Assembly: GCA_016934355.1 (NCBI GenBank)
Contig: JAFGTA010000099.1
Coordinates: 1-17,864 of the forward strand
Direction: 5' to 3'
From: Candidatus Bathyarchaeota archaeon
GTDB taxonomy: Archaea; Thermoproteota; Bathyarchaeia; TCS64
Length of the DNA: 17,864 nucleotides
The translations under genes were made by a program, and so were the position numbers. The notes beneath the pieces were generated by a model. The model was not told the DNA's origin, did not search any database, and saw nothing but the letters and a program-made list of their open reading frames with translations. Below are positions 1 through 7,410 of this stretch, piece by piece (within the stretch, counting starts at the first letter, position 1; each line of letters opens with the position of its first letter).

Positions 1-1
1 G

Positions 2-718
2 CTGGCTCTGTCGTTGGCGAGCGTCATCTTCACGATAGTCGTAAGCCACACGCAGGTATCTACGCTGGACATCATTCTCTCGCTGAGCAAGACTTTGGGT
101 GTATGGCTCGTGCTCACCGCCGTCAGCGTCCGCGTTGTCCCCGCGCTGCTGGACTACGTGACTAAACTCAAGGTAGGCGGCGGACACCTCATCGAGGCGT
201 TCTCCATCCTCGTCTGTTTCAGCTACGCGGCGTTCAGCGGCACCCTGGGACTGAGCCCCTTCGTAGGTGCTTTCATAGCCGGCATGGCCGTCGCCGACAG
301 CCTGTACCTGGACCTGATCAAGGACTTCGTTGAGAAGGTGGAGGTGATCTTCGTGCCTCTTTTCTTTGTGGTGATGGGCGCCAGCGTGGACCCGTTGTCG
401 ATCCTGCACGCCAACTTCCTGCTGATCCTTATCCTGTGTCTCGTGGGTGTGGCCAGTAAATTGGTTGGCTGCGGGCTGCCGGCGGCCTATCTATTAAAGG
501 ATCGTACATGCGGGATACGGATAGGGTACGGCATGATCTCCCGCGGCGAGATAGGGTTAGTCGTCGCGAGCATGGGGGTGACCTACGGGATTCTGCCCGG
601 GGAGGTGTACACGGCGCTCATACTCATGATATTCGTGACGAGCCTCCTGCCGCCGTTCCTGCTGAAGCGGTCATACTCGAATGAGGCTAAAATGCTGGAG
701 GTGGTTGCACGTGACTAG
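2..718 (+). CDS. Monovalent cation/proton antiporter, CPA2 family (5' end outside window)
   Basis: The reading frame is open from the first bases of the window, and the codons before the TTG at 14 continue a hydrophobic helix, so the true start lies upstream and this is the C-terminal part of the protein. About six or seven hydrophobic segments are visible. The segment GLSPFVGAFIAGMAVADS (around residues 80-97) matches the conserved helix of Na_H_Exchanger (PF00999) proteins, where a G-x-F-x-A-G pattern is typical. GYGMISRGEIGLVVASMG near the end matches the family's late 'RGE-x-GL' helix. Members exchange Na+ or K+ for H+ across the cytoplasmic membrane. The usual ~380-residue transport domain fits, with roughly 235 residues seen here. 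There is no C-terminal TrkA-N/RCK regulatory domain; the protein stops soon after the last helix. The next gene overlaps its stop by 8 nt. The family is secure; the transported ion cannot be told. Confidence 0.9.
   Translation: MALSLASVIFTIVVSHTQVSTLDIILSLSKTLGVWLVLTAVSVRVVPALLDYVTKLKVGGGHLIEAFSILVCFSYAAFSGTLGLSPFVGAFIAGMAVADSLYLDLIKDFVEKVEVIFVPLFFVVMGASVDPLSILHANFLLILILCLVGVASKLVGCGLPAAYLLKDRTCGIRIGYGMISRGEIGLVVASMGVTYGILPGEVYTALILMIFVTSLLPPFLLKRSYSNEAKMLEVVARD
697..703 (+). promoter_or_regulatory. Shine-Dalgarno sequence setting the GTG start at 711
   Basis: GGAGGTG lies 7 nt before GTG 711, inside the end of the antiporter gene. Neither the upstream in-frame ATG at 681 nor the downstream ATG at 723 has a site this good, so 711 is the preferred start of the downstream gene. 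Confidence 0.7.
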
Positions 719-1142
719 GTTGATGAAGGTAGAGGGAGGAGCGGTCGATCTGAGCAGGCTGTATGCGGCCATAAAGAAGATGCTGGAGGACGAGAAGTTC
801 AGGATAGTAAAAGACGACGTCACCGAGAACGCCTACCATATAAGGGCTGTCAAGTCGCAGGTAACACGGATCATCGTGGGGGCAGCTAGGGACGTCGAGG
901 TAGTCGTCGCCGGGGACCCTGACAACTTCGCCGTGGTGCTCATCGTCGGTTCTTGGGGTAAGAATCTGGCCATCTCGGGGGTAACGGGGTTCGTGGTCGC
1001 CAGCACGGTGGCGGCGCCCGCTGTCGTCGTCGGCACTGTGGCTGCGGCGGGCAGCTACCTGACGGCGATAAAGTTCGAGGAACAGCTATACAAGCGCATA
1101 GAGAACGAGATCAGTAAACTGAAGAAGAGTAAACCTGCATGA
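711..1142 (+). CDS. Small conserved-looking protein with C-terminal hydrophobic segment, coupled to antiporter
   Basis: I do not recognise this 143-residue protein as a named family. Residues 1-85 are a mixed alpha/beta soluble part (SRLYAAIKKMLEDEKFRI, then alternating strands such as RIIVGAARDVEVVVAG). Residues ~88-120 form a hydrophobic Ala/Val/Gly-rich hairpin (GVTGFVVASTVAAPAVVVG, then AAAGSYLTAI), followed by a basic helix KRIENEISKLKKSK. The start at GTG 711 is chosen for its GGAGGTG site; ATG 723 is the alternative. The start overlaps the antiporter stop by 8 nt, so the two are probably translationally coupled. A membrane-associated accessory of the antiporter is a reasonable guess from context only. 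A T-run follows the stop by 60 nt. Confidence 0.75.
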   Translation: MTRLMKVEGGAVDLSRLYAAIKKMLEDEKFRIVKDDVTENAYHIRAVKSQVTRIIVGAARDVEVVVAGDPDNFAVVLIVGSWGKNLAISGVTGFVVASTVAAPAVVVGTVAAAGSYLTAIKFEEQLYKRIENEISKLKKSKPA

Positions 1143-1203
1143 TCGATTCGCCGCCTCGGCTCTCGGCCTATAAGCTACGTTTCCACTGGGGTGCGCGACT
1201 TCA

Positions 1204-1210
1204 TTTTTTT
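1204..1210 (+). terminator. T-run terminator after the antiporter operon
   Basis: Seven consecutive T residues in the plus strand, about 60 nt past the stop at 1142 and before the convergent PHP gene ends at 1251. A U-rich tract without a hairpin is the usual archaeal signal. No comparable U-tract was seen for the minus-strand array in this gap. Confidence 0.5.
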
Positions 1211-1250
1211 CTCATCTGAACGGTCATTGCGACACAGAACGGTTGAGGGA

Positions 1251-2168
1251 TCAGAGCAGGTTGTATATGGGGTTGGACCACGCCGTCCTCCCCTCGTAGT
1301 CTGTGGCCTCTACCCTGACGTAGGTCTCGCCGGGTCTCCCGGGGTACGTCACCTCCGTGAGCGGCTCATCCTCCGCGTAGAACTTCATCCCCAGGGAGGG
1401 CGTGGACACGAACGAGATGGTCTTGACTGGTGAGCACTCGACGCTGATCAGGCCGTCGCCGTCTATGGAGATGTCCTTTATCTCGGGGCCCGTGCTGCTG
1501 TAGAAGAGGCCGCCGCGGATGCTCTCCATGATGGACTCACGAGTTAGCTGCTTCGCCTTTACGTTGATCCAGGCGCCGCAGGCGTCCAGCGGCAGGTTGG
1601 GCCTGTCCGCGCCGTGGTGGTCGTCAGTCGCGTATATCCACGGTTTCCTGCCGGCGGCTATGAGGCCGTCTACGTGGGCGGCGCTGAGCCCGGTGTTGCG
1701 TTCGTAGTCGCAGCTGGTGTTGTATATCTCGACGCCGTGGAAGCCCGTCAGCCGCGCCAGGTCGAGGTGGCTGAGGCCGGACCAGTAGGGGTGGGCGAGG
1801 ATGCAGATGCCTCCCACCTCGTTGATGTGGTCGACGACCTTCTGGGGGTCGACGCCCTCGTTGAAGTCCTTGAATGGCATGGTCTCGGCGACGCCGAGCC
1901 CCACGATGTGGTAGAGGGTGCCCGCGTGGGACCTGCCCACGCACAGCTCCTCGCCCGGGATGAGGAGGAATCCTGGGCCGCCGAGGCTGCGGGTGTCGGC
2001 GACGACGCTGTGGTCAGTGATGGAGAGGAAGTCGTAGCCGGCCTCCTTGTATATTTTGACCAGTGTCTCGGGTGTTCTGGTACCGTCTGAGACGGTGGTG
2101 TGGGCGTGGACGTTCCCCTTGTACCAGCGTCCCTCTGCCTTGAACGGGTTGACGAAGCTCCGCTTCAA
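1251..2168 (-). CDS. PHP-domain metallohydrolase, CehA/McbA-like
   Basis: 305 residues. The N-terminal ~190 residues are a PHP domain with the expected metal ligands: HAH at 21-23, D28 in SDG, ITDH at 50-53, PGEE with E73, AHP with H126, and DDHH at 182-185. Such enzymes bind two or three metal ions and hydrolyse phosphoesters or, in the CehA/McbA branch, carbamate and other esters. Residues ~205-305 are a beta-rich C-terminal domain, as in CehA-type proteins; this argues against histidinol phosphatase or a polymerase PHP. No signal peptide is visible, so a cytoplasmic site is likely. The start is TTG 2168, just 9 nt after an in-frame TGA, and leaves the correct lead-in to the first PHP strand (RWYKGNVHAHT). 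It is the last gene of the minus-strand array, 45 nt after the SBP1 stop, and probably co-transcribed. The substrate is unknown. Confidence 0.85.
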   Translation of the reverse strand: MKRSFVNPFKAEGRWYKGNVHAHTTVSDGTRTPETLVKIYKEAGYDFLSITDHSVVADTRSLGGPGFLLIPGEELCVGRSHAGTLYHIVGLGVAETMPFKDFNEGVDPQKVVDHINEVGGICILAHPYWSGLSHLDLARLTGFHGVEIYNTSCDYERNTGLSAAHVDGLIAAGRKPWIYATDDHHGADRPNLPLDACGAWINVKAKQLTRESIMESIRGGLFYSSTGPEIKDISIDGDGLISVECSPVKTISFVSTPSLGMKFYAEDEPLTEVTYPGRPGETYVRVEATDYEGRTAWSNPIYNLL

Positions 2169-2213
2169 CTTGAATCATATACTCTGTGGCGCATAGCTTT
2201 TCAGGTTTCCCTG

Positions 2214-3443
2214 TCACTTCGCCTCGTGCCGCTTCTCCCACATGTACGGCACGCTCTCATCCGAGATGCGGGAGGCGGGCGACGGCGATAAGCCCATGCC
2301 GTGCTGGCCGTACCTCTCCAGCCGCGTGGAGTAGCCGGCGTACAGGCAGCACGGCCTCCCGCCCACCGTGTAGTAGCCATAGAAGTTGTACCTCGCCCAG
2401 TCCCTGTCGCCGGCGCCGTCTAGGGCCAGCGGCCCCGTGATCCCGTAGTGGGTGTACGCCACCTCGCTGAACACGGCGGCGACGTCCTCGCCTCCCGTGG
2501 AGCCCCCCTCTATCACGGAGAGGGCGGCTAGCCAGCACCCGTCGTAGACGTTGGCCGTATAGAAGTCCAGGGGCTCCCCGAAGCTCTCGGTATAGACTGC
2601 CTCTACATCTATGAAATCCTCGTTGTGGACGTGGGCGTCGGCGGGACTGAGCAGCTTCACCCTCGCTGCCACGTGCCCCGCAGCTTGTAGGAGCGCAGGG
2701 TCTGCGGAGTTTGAGTCGGTGCCAAACCAAGGCACGTTCATTAGGGGTGGGTAGCTCTCCGCCTCCAGCAGCACCTCGGGTGACTCGCCGAGGCTGACGA
2801 GGAGCACCCCCACTCTACCGCTCCCCCTCTCTTTCGCCTCCCAGGTGACCGCCTCCTCGACGAGCCTGAGGTACTCGCCGATGCCGTCTGCTTCTACGGG
2901 GTACTCGACGCTGAGGATCGTTTCTCCTCCCTCCAACTCATACGCCTCCTCGAAGCACCCGCATAATGCCCTGCCCCACGCGTCGCCTCTGTGGAGGACC
3001 GTGGCGGCTTCCACGCCGGAGATGGTCATGATTCCAGCTATGGCTTTAACTTGGCTTCGGTCGCTTGGGCAGAGCCTGAAGCAGCCGTCGGTGTGTGCCA
3101 GCCGTGGGGAGGTGGACTGGGGGCTGATGAGGGCCATGCCTTTCTCCGCCGCGTAGCCCATCGAGGCGTTGAGGTGCGAGTTCCAGGCGTACCCCACCAC
3201 GACTTCCACGCCTTCCCCGTGGTAGTTCTCTGTGAGGCCGAGGGCGTTCACGGCGCTGGACTCGGCGTTGGTGATCACGAACCTGAACCGCGTCTCCAAA
3301 CCGTTCTCCTCGCAGTACGTGTTCACACGCTCCTCCGCCAGCTCTGCCATGAACCTGTATCGGGGCAGCTCAGCGTCCGAGGGGGCCATGACTCCGATCC
3401 TCACCACCTGTTCCTCTATATATGCGTCTCCTGGGTTGTCCAT
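2214..3443 (-). CDS. SBP1: periplasmic-binding-type protein (Peripla_BP_6-like), signal anchor lies upstream of first ATG
   Basis: 409 residues from the first canonical start, ATG 3443. The first strand RIGVMAPSDAE, first helix with VNTYC, VVVGYAWNS, ALISPQSTSP, the HRGDAWGR segment, NVYDGCWLAALSV and the closing ITGPLALDGAGDRD follow the branched-chain amino-acid/ANF-receptor binding fold, with both lobes present. Paralogues in this array carry the same blocks in the same order. Unlike them, this frame has no membrane helix after its ATG, but the 24 codons upstream (3444-3515) encode one. The true protein is therefore probably 433 residues, starting at CTG 3515 or at a lost start. SBP1 also has a C-terminal tail of about 30 residues beyond the paralogues (from HGMGLSPSP to HEAK). 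It follows SBP2 closely and precedes the PHP gene. The ligand is not identifiable. Confidence 0.85.
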   Translation of the reverse strand: MDNPGDAYIEEQVVRIGVMAPSDAELPRYRFMAELAEERVNTYCEENGLETRFRFVITNAESSAVNALGLTENYHGEGVEVVVGYAWNSHLNASMGYAAEKGMALISPQSTSPRLAHTDGCFRLCPSDRSQVKAIAGIMTISGVEAATVLHRGDAWGRALCGCFEEAYELEGGETILSVEYPVEADGIGEYLRLVEEAVTWEAKERGSGRVGVLLVSLGESPEVLLEAESYPPLMNVPWFGTDSNSADPALLQAAGHVAARVKLLSPADAHVHNEDFIDVEAVYTESFGEPLDFYTANVYDGCWLAALSVIEGGSTGGEDVAAVFSEVAYTHYGITGPLALDGAGDRDWARYNFYGYYTVGGRPCCLYAGYSTRLERYGQHGMGLSPSPASRISDESVPYMWEKRHEAK

Positions 3444-3515
3444 GAACAGCCAGACCGATGACAGCAGCGCGGCGTAGGCTACGGCGAGGACCAGTGGCTT
3501 AGCTTGGGCTCTCAG
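3444..3515 (-). other. In-frame signal-anchor codons upstream of the SBP1 ATG; possible CTG start
   Basis: Reading on from the SBP1 frame gives RAQAKPLVLAVAYAALLS, then SVWLF, before the ATG. This is a basic start followed by a hydrophobic helix, exactly where the other paralogues have their anchor. Between the in-frame TGA at 3533-3531 and ATG 3443 there is no ATG, GTG or TTG. CTG at 3515-3513 has GAGG (3524-3521) 5 nt before it and 25 nt separate it from the SBP2 stop, so a CTG start or a mutated start codon are both plausible. Confidence 0.6.
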
Positions 3516-3540
3516 GTCTGCCTCGCCTCTTCAACGGTGT

Positions 3541-4791
3541 TCACGTTGTGTCTGCCTCCAACTCGATCCACTCGACGTCGTCTGTGTCGTGGCGGTACGT
3601 CCCGCATCTGAGCATCACGCATTCGCCGTCAACCGTGTAGTAGCCCCATAGCTCATAGTCTACTGTCTCCCTGTCGCCGTACTCGTCGAGTCGGCAGAGG
3701 CCGGTGGCACCCGTGTAGCCAGCCGCCACGCCTGGAAGCGTCTCCGCTATGGTTCTGCCACTGGACTCGGCCTCCATCACTGAGAGGGCCGCCACCCAGC
3801 AGCCGTCGTACACGTTGGCGTATTTCAGCCCGAGGCTGCGGTTGAATAGGGGCGTGTAGCTGGCGTTGAGTCGTAGATAAGCCGGCGTGGGCGACGGGGC
3901 TGGGCGGAGTGATACCAGCGTCACCCTGGACGCCTCGAAGCCGGCCTCCTCGACGATGTACTGGGAGCCGAAGGTGCCGTCAGTCCCGACCCACGGCGAG
4001 TCTAACAGGCTGGGGAAGGCCGCAGCATCTCGCAGTATCCAGGCGGCCTCGTTGAAGCTCACCAGAAGAACTACGGTGCTGTTCGCCCCGTTCTCCGTTA
4101 TCGAAGTCTGCACCACAGCGTCCACAGCCTCAAGGTAATCCGTGAACTCCGTGGCCTCGATAGGGTAGCTTACTGTCTCGTGGACCCTGCCCCCCTCGGC
4201 CTCGTAGGCTTCCTTGAAAGCATGTACTATCTCATCGCCCCAGTAGTCGCAGTGCTGGAGGATGACCACATCGGTGGCGCCGAGGCTCTGGATGACCCGG
4301 GTGATGGGTATGGCTTGGTGAGTGTCCGTAGGGCTGAGCCTGTAGAAGCTGTCTGGTACCGCGTTGAGCGGGCTGGTGCTCGATGGGCTGATGATGGTCA
4401 AGTTGTTTTCTTTGCAGTAGACGTAGCTCTTGCAGTAGAAGCTGTTGAAGTCGTAGCCGATGATGACGTCAGCCCCCTCCCCGTGGAACTCGGCTACGAG
4501 GCTCTCGGCTTTAGAAGAGGAGCCCCCGGCGTTCCCGATGAGGAACTCGAACCTGTAGCCGTTTCCCGTCTCGTTGCAGTACGTGTTGATGTCGCGGCTG
4601 GCTTCCTCCCCCAGATACGTGTACTCTTCGTAGTCGCCGTCGACGCAGCTGAACAAACCTATCTTGACCGTATTCAAGGCTTGAGGAGTCTGTTGCTCCT
4701 CTTCCACCGTCTCCAGGGCGCCAGAGTAGAGACGAGCGCTGACGATGACGACAAATACGAGAACCCCGACTAAGATTATTGATCTCCTCAT
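3541..4791 (-). CDS. SBP2: membrane-anchored periplasmic-binding-type protein
   Basis: 416 residues from ATG 4791. Residues ~5-20 (IILVGVLVFVVIVSAR) are an uncleaved-looking anchor. The two-lobed binding domain begins at ~42 (VKIGLFSCVDGDYEEY) and ends with the family block TGATGLCRLDEYGDRE, then YELWGYYTVDGE. Conserved landmarks are INTYCNETGNGYRFE, IIGYDFNS, IISPSSTSP, HCDYWGDE and VYDGCWVAALSVMEA. It is plainly the closest relative of SBP5: the anchors align (RSIILVGVLVF against RSFILVGVLVF), and one 35-bp DNA stretch is identical (4546-4580 and 8416-8450). SBP5 has Cys in a lipobox-like VIAC where SBP2 has Ser (VIVS), so SBP2 cannot be lipid-anchored there. It starts 12 nt after the SBP3 stop and ends 25 nt before the putative SBP1 CTG. 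Several N-x-S/T sites suggest an extracellular glycoprotein. The ligand is unknown. Confidence 0.88.
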   Translation of the reverse strand: MRRSIILVGVLVFVVIVSARLYSGALETVEEEQQTPQALNTVKIGLFSCVDGDYEEYTYLGEEASRDINTYCNETGNGYRFEFLIGNAGGSSSKAESLVAEFHGEGADVIIGYDFNSFYCKSYVYCKENNLTIISPSSTSPLNAVPDSFYRLSPTDTHQAIPITRVIQSLGATDVVILQHCDYWGDEIVHAFKEAYEAEGGRVHETVSYPIEATEFTDYLEAVDAVVQTSITENGANSTVVLLVSFNEAAWILRDAAAFPSLLDSPWVGTDGTFGSQYIVEEAGFEASRVTLVSLRPAPSPTPAYLRLNASYTPLFNRSLGLKYANVYDGCWVAALSVMEAESSGRTIAETLPGVAAGYTGATGLCRLDEYGDRETVDYELWGYYTVDGECVMLRCGTYRHDTDDVEWIELEADTT

Positions 4792-4803
4792 CGTTCTCAG
4801 CCC

Positions 4804-6081
4804 CTAGCCTCCTGAGCCGTACAAGGTGACCTCGTCGTCGGCGTACGAATATAAGCCACATATCTCCGCTTCGACGCCGTCGCCCCGGTCGACGAGGCAC
4901 CAGAGGGTCCAGTCTACGCAGTCCCTGTCGCCCCAGTCGCTGAAGTGAATATATCCCGTTATCCCTTGATGATTTTCCGCTGCCACGCGGAGACGCGATG
5001 AGACCTCGGCGGCGTTGATGGACTCCGCCTCTGCGACGCTCAGCACCATGATCCAGAGCGAGTCGTAGAGGTTGGCGTGGTGGTAGCTGATCTGTTCACC
5101 CGTCGCGTCCAGATACGCTTCCTCGACCCGCGTGAACGCCTCGGAGTCCTTTTTCGCCGGGTACGCCCCGATGAGCCTCACTCTCGCAACCGTCTCGGCT
5201 GCCCCGCTTACGGCTTCGAGGGCTGAAGCCTGGCTTGGGTCCCAGTCGTAGAGCTGAGGCACAAACCATGTCACGTTCATCAACGCGGGGTACAGGGACG
5301 CCTCCCTGAGCACGGGCTCAAGCTCCTCCCTGAAGCAGAGGAAGAGGAGGGCTGTCCGATTCCTCGGTACCTCGGAAAATGCTTCAAGCAACGCGGCTTC
5401 GGCCTCGTCGAGGTACTCGGCGTAGCCCTCGTCGACGGAGCCATTCGAGGACACCTTCACCTCCGTTGCTGTCCCTTTGTATTCGTCGATGAAGCGGTCG
5501 TGGATGCCTTGAGCCCAGTTTGACTGCGTGTGTTTCAGGGCGACGACGTGGGTTATGCCGAGGCTGTCGGCTGCCCTGGCGAGGGGCTCAGCGTAGCTGT
5601 CGTCGTTGGGGGAAAACCTGTAGACGGTGGGAGCGAGTGACCCGTACCACGGCTGGGACGACGCCGTGCTCAGGAGAAGCATCCCCCTGTCCCTAGCGTA
5701 CGAGACGCATGTGTCGCGCTGGCTGCTCCACGCGTACCCGACGACGAGGTCAATGCCCTCGTCGTGGTACTGCTTTGTGATCTCGTACGTTTTCATCGAT
5801 CTCCCCTCCGAGTCGCTCAGCGTGAACTCAAATGCGTAGGGGAACCCAGCGTCCTCACAGTATGCGTTCACGTCACGCTGAGCAAGCTCTGTGACGAACA
5901 TGTAGCCGGGCATGTCCCTGCCTGTGGGGCAGATGACGCCCACCCTAACAGTTTCGTTAAGCTGAGATTCCTGCAGCGAACCGTTCTCGGTGTCGCTCCT
6001 GCTGTTGTAGATGTACGCGCCCACGGCGAGGGCGAGGACCGTCAACGCGATCAGTATGTTCCTATTGCCCGGCTTGTTCAC
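4804..6081 (-). CDS. SBP3: membrane-anchored periplasmic-binding-type protein
   Basis: 425 residues. The start is GTG 6081, which overlaps the SBP4 TGA (GTGA, 4 nt), a strong sign of coupled translation. Residues ~9-25 (NILIALTVLALAVGAYIY) form the membrane anchor, with no lipobox cysteine. The binding domain runs from ~43 (VRVGVICPTGRDMPGY) through DVNAYCEDAG, LVVGYAWSS, MLLLSTASSQP, a shared DSLGITHVVALKH segment and NLYDSLWIMVLSVAEAES, to GITGYIHFSDWGDRD. It carries DSLW where SBP1, 2, 4 and 5 have DGCW or DCCW, a trait shared with SBP6. The length fits an anchored Peripla_BP_6 protein. Role: capture of a small ligand outside the membrane for import or sensing; the ligand cannot be read from sequence. 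Confidence 0.88.
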   Translation of the reverse strand: MNKPGNRNILIALTVLALAVGAYIYNSRSDTENGSLQESQLNETVRVGVICPTGRDMPGYMFVTELAQRDVNAYCEDAGFPYAFEFTLSDSEGRSMKTYEITKQYHDEGIDLVVGYAWSSQRDTCVSYARDRGMLLLSTASSQPWYGSLAPTVYRFSPNDDSYAEPLARAADSLGITHVVALKHTQSNWAQGIHDRFIDEYKGTATEVKVSSNGSVDEGYAEYLDEAEAALLEAFSEVPRNRTALLFLCFREELEPVLREASLYPALMNVTWFVPQLYDWDPSQASALEAVSGAAETVARVRLIGAYPAKKDSEAFTRVEEAYLDATGEQISYHHANLYDSLWIMVLSVAEAESINAAEVSSRLRVAAENHQGITGYIHFSDWGDRDCVDWTLWCLVDRGDGVEAEICGLYSYADDEVTLYGSGG

Positions 6082-7403
6082 GGCTCCCCACGCCCCTCAT
6101 CCCACTCGACACTGTCGCCGGCGTAGCGGTAGGCTCCCCCTGGTAGAATCATGCGCTTGCCTTCGACTACGGCGCAGCGGTAGATAACGTAGTCCATCGA
6201 CTCCCTGTCGCCGTTCCTATCCAGCAGGCATCGGCCGCTAGCCCCGGTGTACTCGGCGGCGACCTCGGTGAGCGTCTGGTTCACCGCGGACGCGTTGTAT
6301 GAACCAGCCTCTATCACGGATAGTGCTAGCAGCCAGCAGCCGTCGTAGAGGTTGGCGTGTATGAGGGACAGGGGCTCCCCCAGCTCGCGCTCGTAGACTT
6401 CTGAGACCTCCTCGTAGACTGGGCCCGATGGGGCGGGGGTGCATCCCATGAGCCGGACAACAGCGGCTTCCTCTCCCGTCTCCCAGTACTCTTCGTAGTC
6501 TGCGCTCAGCCTTGAGGTGAACCACCTCACGCTGGTGAGGGTGGGGTGGTTCGCCGACGCATGTATCAGCGCCTCGAACATGTCGATCGGCTCGTAGAAC
6601 ACGGCTACCTCCCCCGGCTCAGGGGATTCGAGAAGCCTATCGACGTCAGCCTCCAGGGAACTCAGCATGGGGCCGTAGCCGCGACTGTAGACTTCGTCTG
6701 AGCTGTAGTCGTATCTCAGGACCACGTTGCCGCCTAAACCCATGAAGGCTTTTACGAACGCGTCGGCCGTGTTCCTAGAAACCCCGTTCTGTGGGTTGGA
6801 AACCACGACGACGTTTGTGACCCCCAGGCTCCAGGCGCAGAGGGCCATCGTGCGCCCGGTCTTCGGGTTGCTCGGGATCAGCCTGTAGGCGCTGTCCGGG
6901 CGGGCGACCTCAAGCTGGTTGGAGCCGGTGCTCACCACGACCAGCCCCGCCTCGTTCGCGTAATGTATGGCCGGCCAGAACATGGAGTCCCAGGGGTAGC
7001 CGACTATCAGGTCCACGCCTCTCCTGTGGAAATCGTCTGTATGGTTGAACACCACGGCGGACGCGTCGGTCGGCGGGGTAACCTCGAAACTGAACTTCAT
7101 GTCGATCTGGTTGTCGGCGCAGTACTGGTTTATCCGGCTCTCAGCGAGCCTTGTGATGAACGTGACAGAGGCATTGTGGTAGACGGGTCCATTCATCACG
7201 CCGATCACGATCGTCTCACGTTCAGCATGGTTCTGCGGCGTGGAGCCGTCTTCAGCCTCACGCCAGAAGCCGCCGTAAAGCAGCAGCCCAGCCGCCGTTG
7301 CGAACAAGACCACCCCCAGGGTGAGTACCTGCGTCTTGGAGAGGGGCTCTTCGCCGGGGCTTCTACCTGCACGGCTCGCATTGTATCCAAGTCTTCTCGA
7401 CAT
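6078..7403 (-). CDS. SBP4: membrane-anchored periplasmic-binding-type protein
   Basis: 441 residues from ATG 7403 (MSRRLGYN). The in-frame TTG 7424 would add seven residues and overlap the SBP5 stop by 14 nt. I prefer 7403 because it starts 7 nt past that stop and matches the MSRR start of SBP6. A hydrophilic lead of ~25 residues precedes the anchor helix (KTQVLTLGVVLFATAAGLLLY), longer than in the other copies. The binding domain starts near IVIGVMNGPV and keeps INQYC, LIVGYPWDS, VVVSTGSNQ, NLYDGCWLLALSVIEAGS and TGASGRCLLDRNGDRE. It is the most divergent full-length copy: the GDxW segment after the third strand is replaced by VVVSNPQNGVSR. Its stop overlaps the SBP3 start. Confidence 0.87.
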   Translation of the reverse strand: MSRRLGYNASRAGRSPGEEPLSKTQVLTLGVVLFATAAGLLLYGGFWREAEDGSTPQNHAERETIVIGVMNGPVYHNASVTFITRLAESRINQYCADNQIDMKFSFEVTPPTDASAVVFNHTDDFHRRGVDLIVGYPWDSMFWPAIHYANEAGLVVVSTGSNQLEVARPDSAYRLIPSNPKTGRTMALCAWSLGVTNVVVVSNPQNGVSRNTADAFVKAFMGLGGNVVLRYDYSSDEVYSRGYGPMLSSLEADVDRLLESPEPGEVAVFYEPIDMFEALIHASANHPTLTSVRWFTSRLSADYEEYWETGEEAAVVRLMGCTPAPSGPVYEEVSEVYERELGEPLSLIHANLYDGCWLLALSVIEAGSYNASAVNQTLTEVAAEYTGASGRCLLDRNGDRESMDYVIYRCAVVEGKRMILPGGAYRYAGDSVEWDEGRGEP

Positions 7404-7410
7404 CGATCTT

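Noticed and set aside
4180..4773. 197-codon plus-strand frame opposite SBP2
   Set aside because: Antisense shadow; Val/Ala/Asp-rich, no family features, and SBP2 is clearly the real gene.
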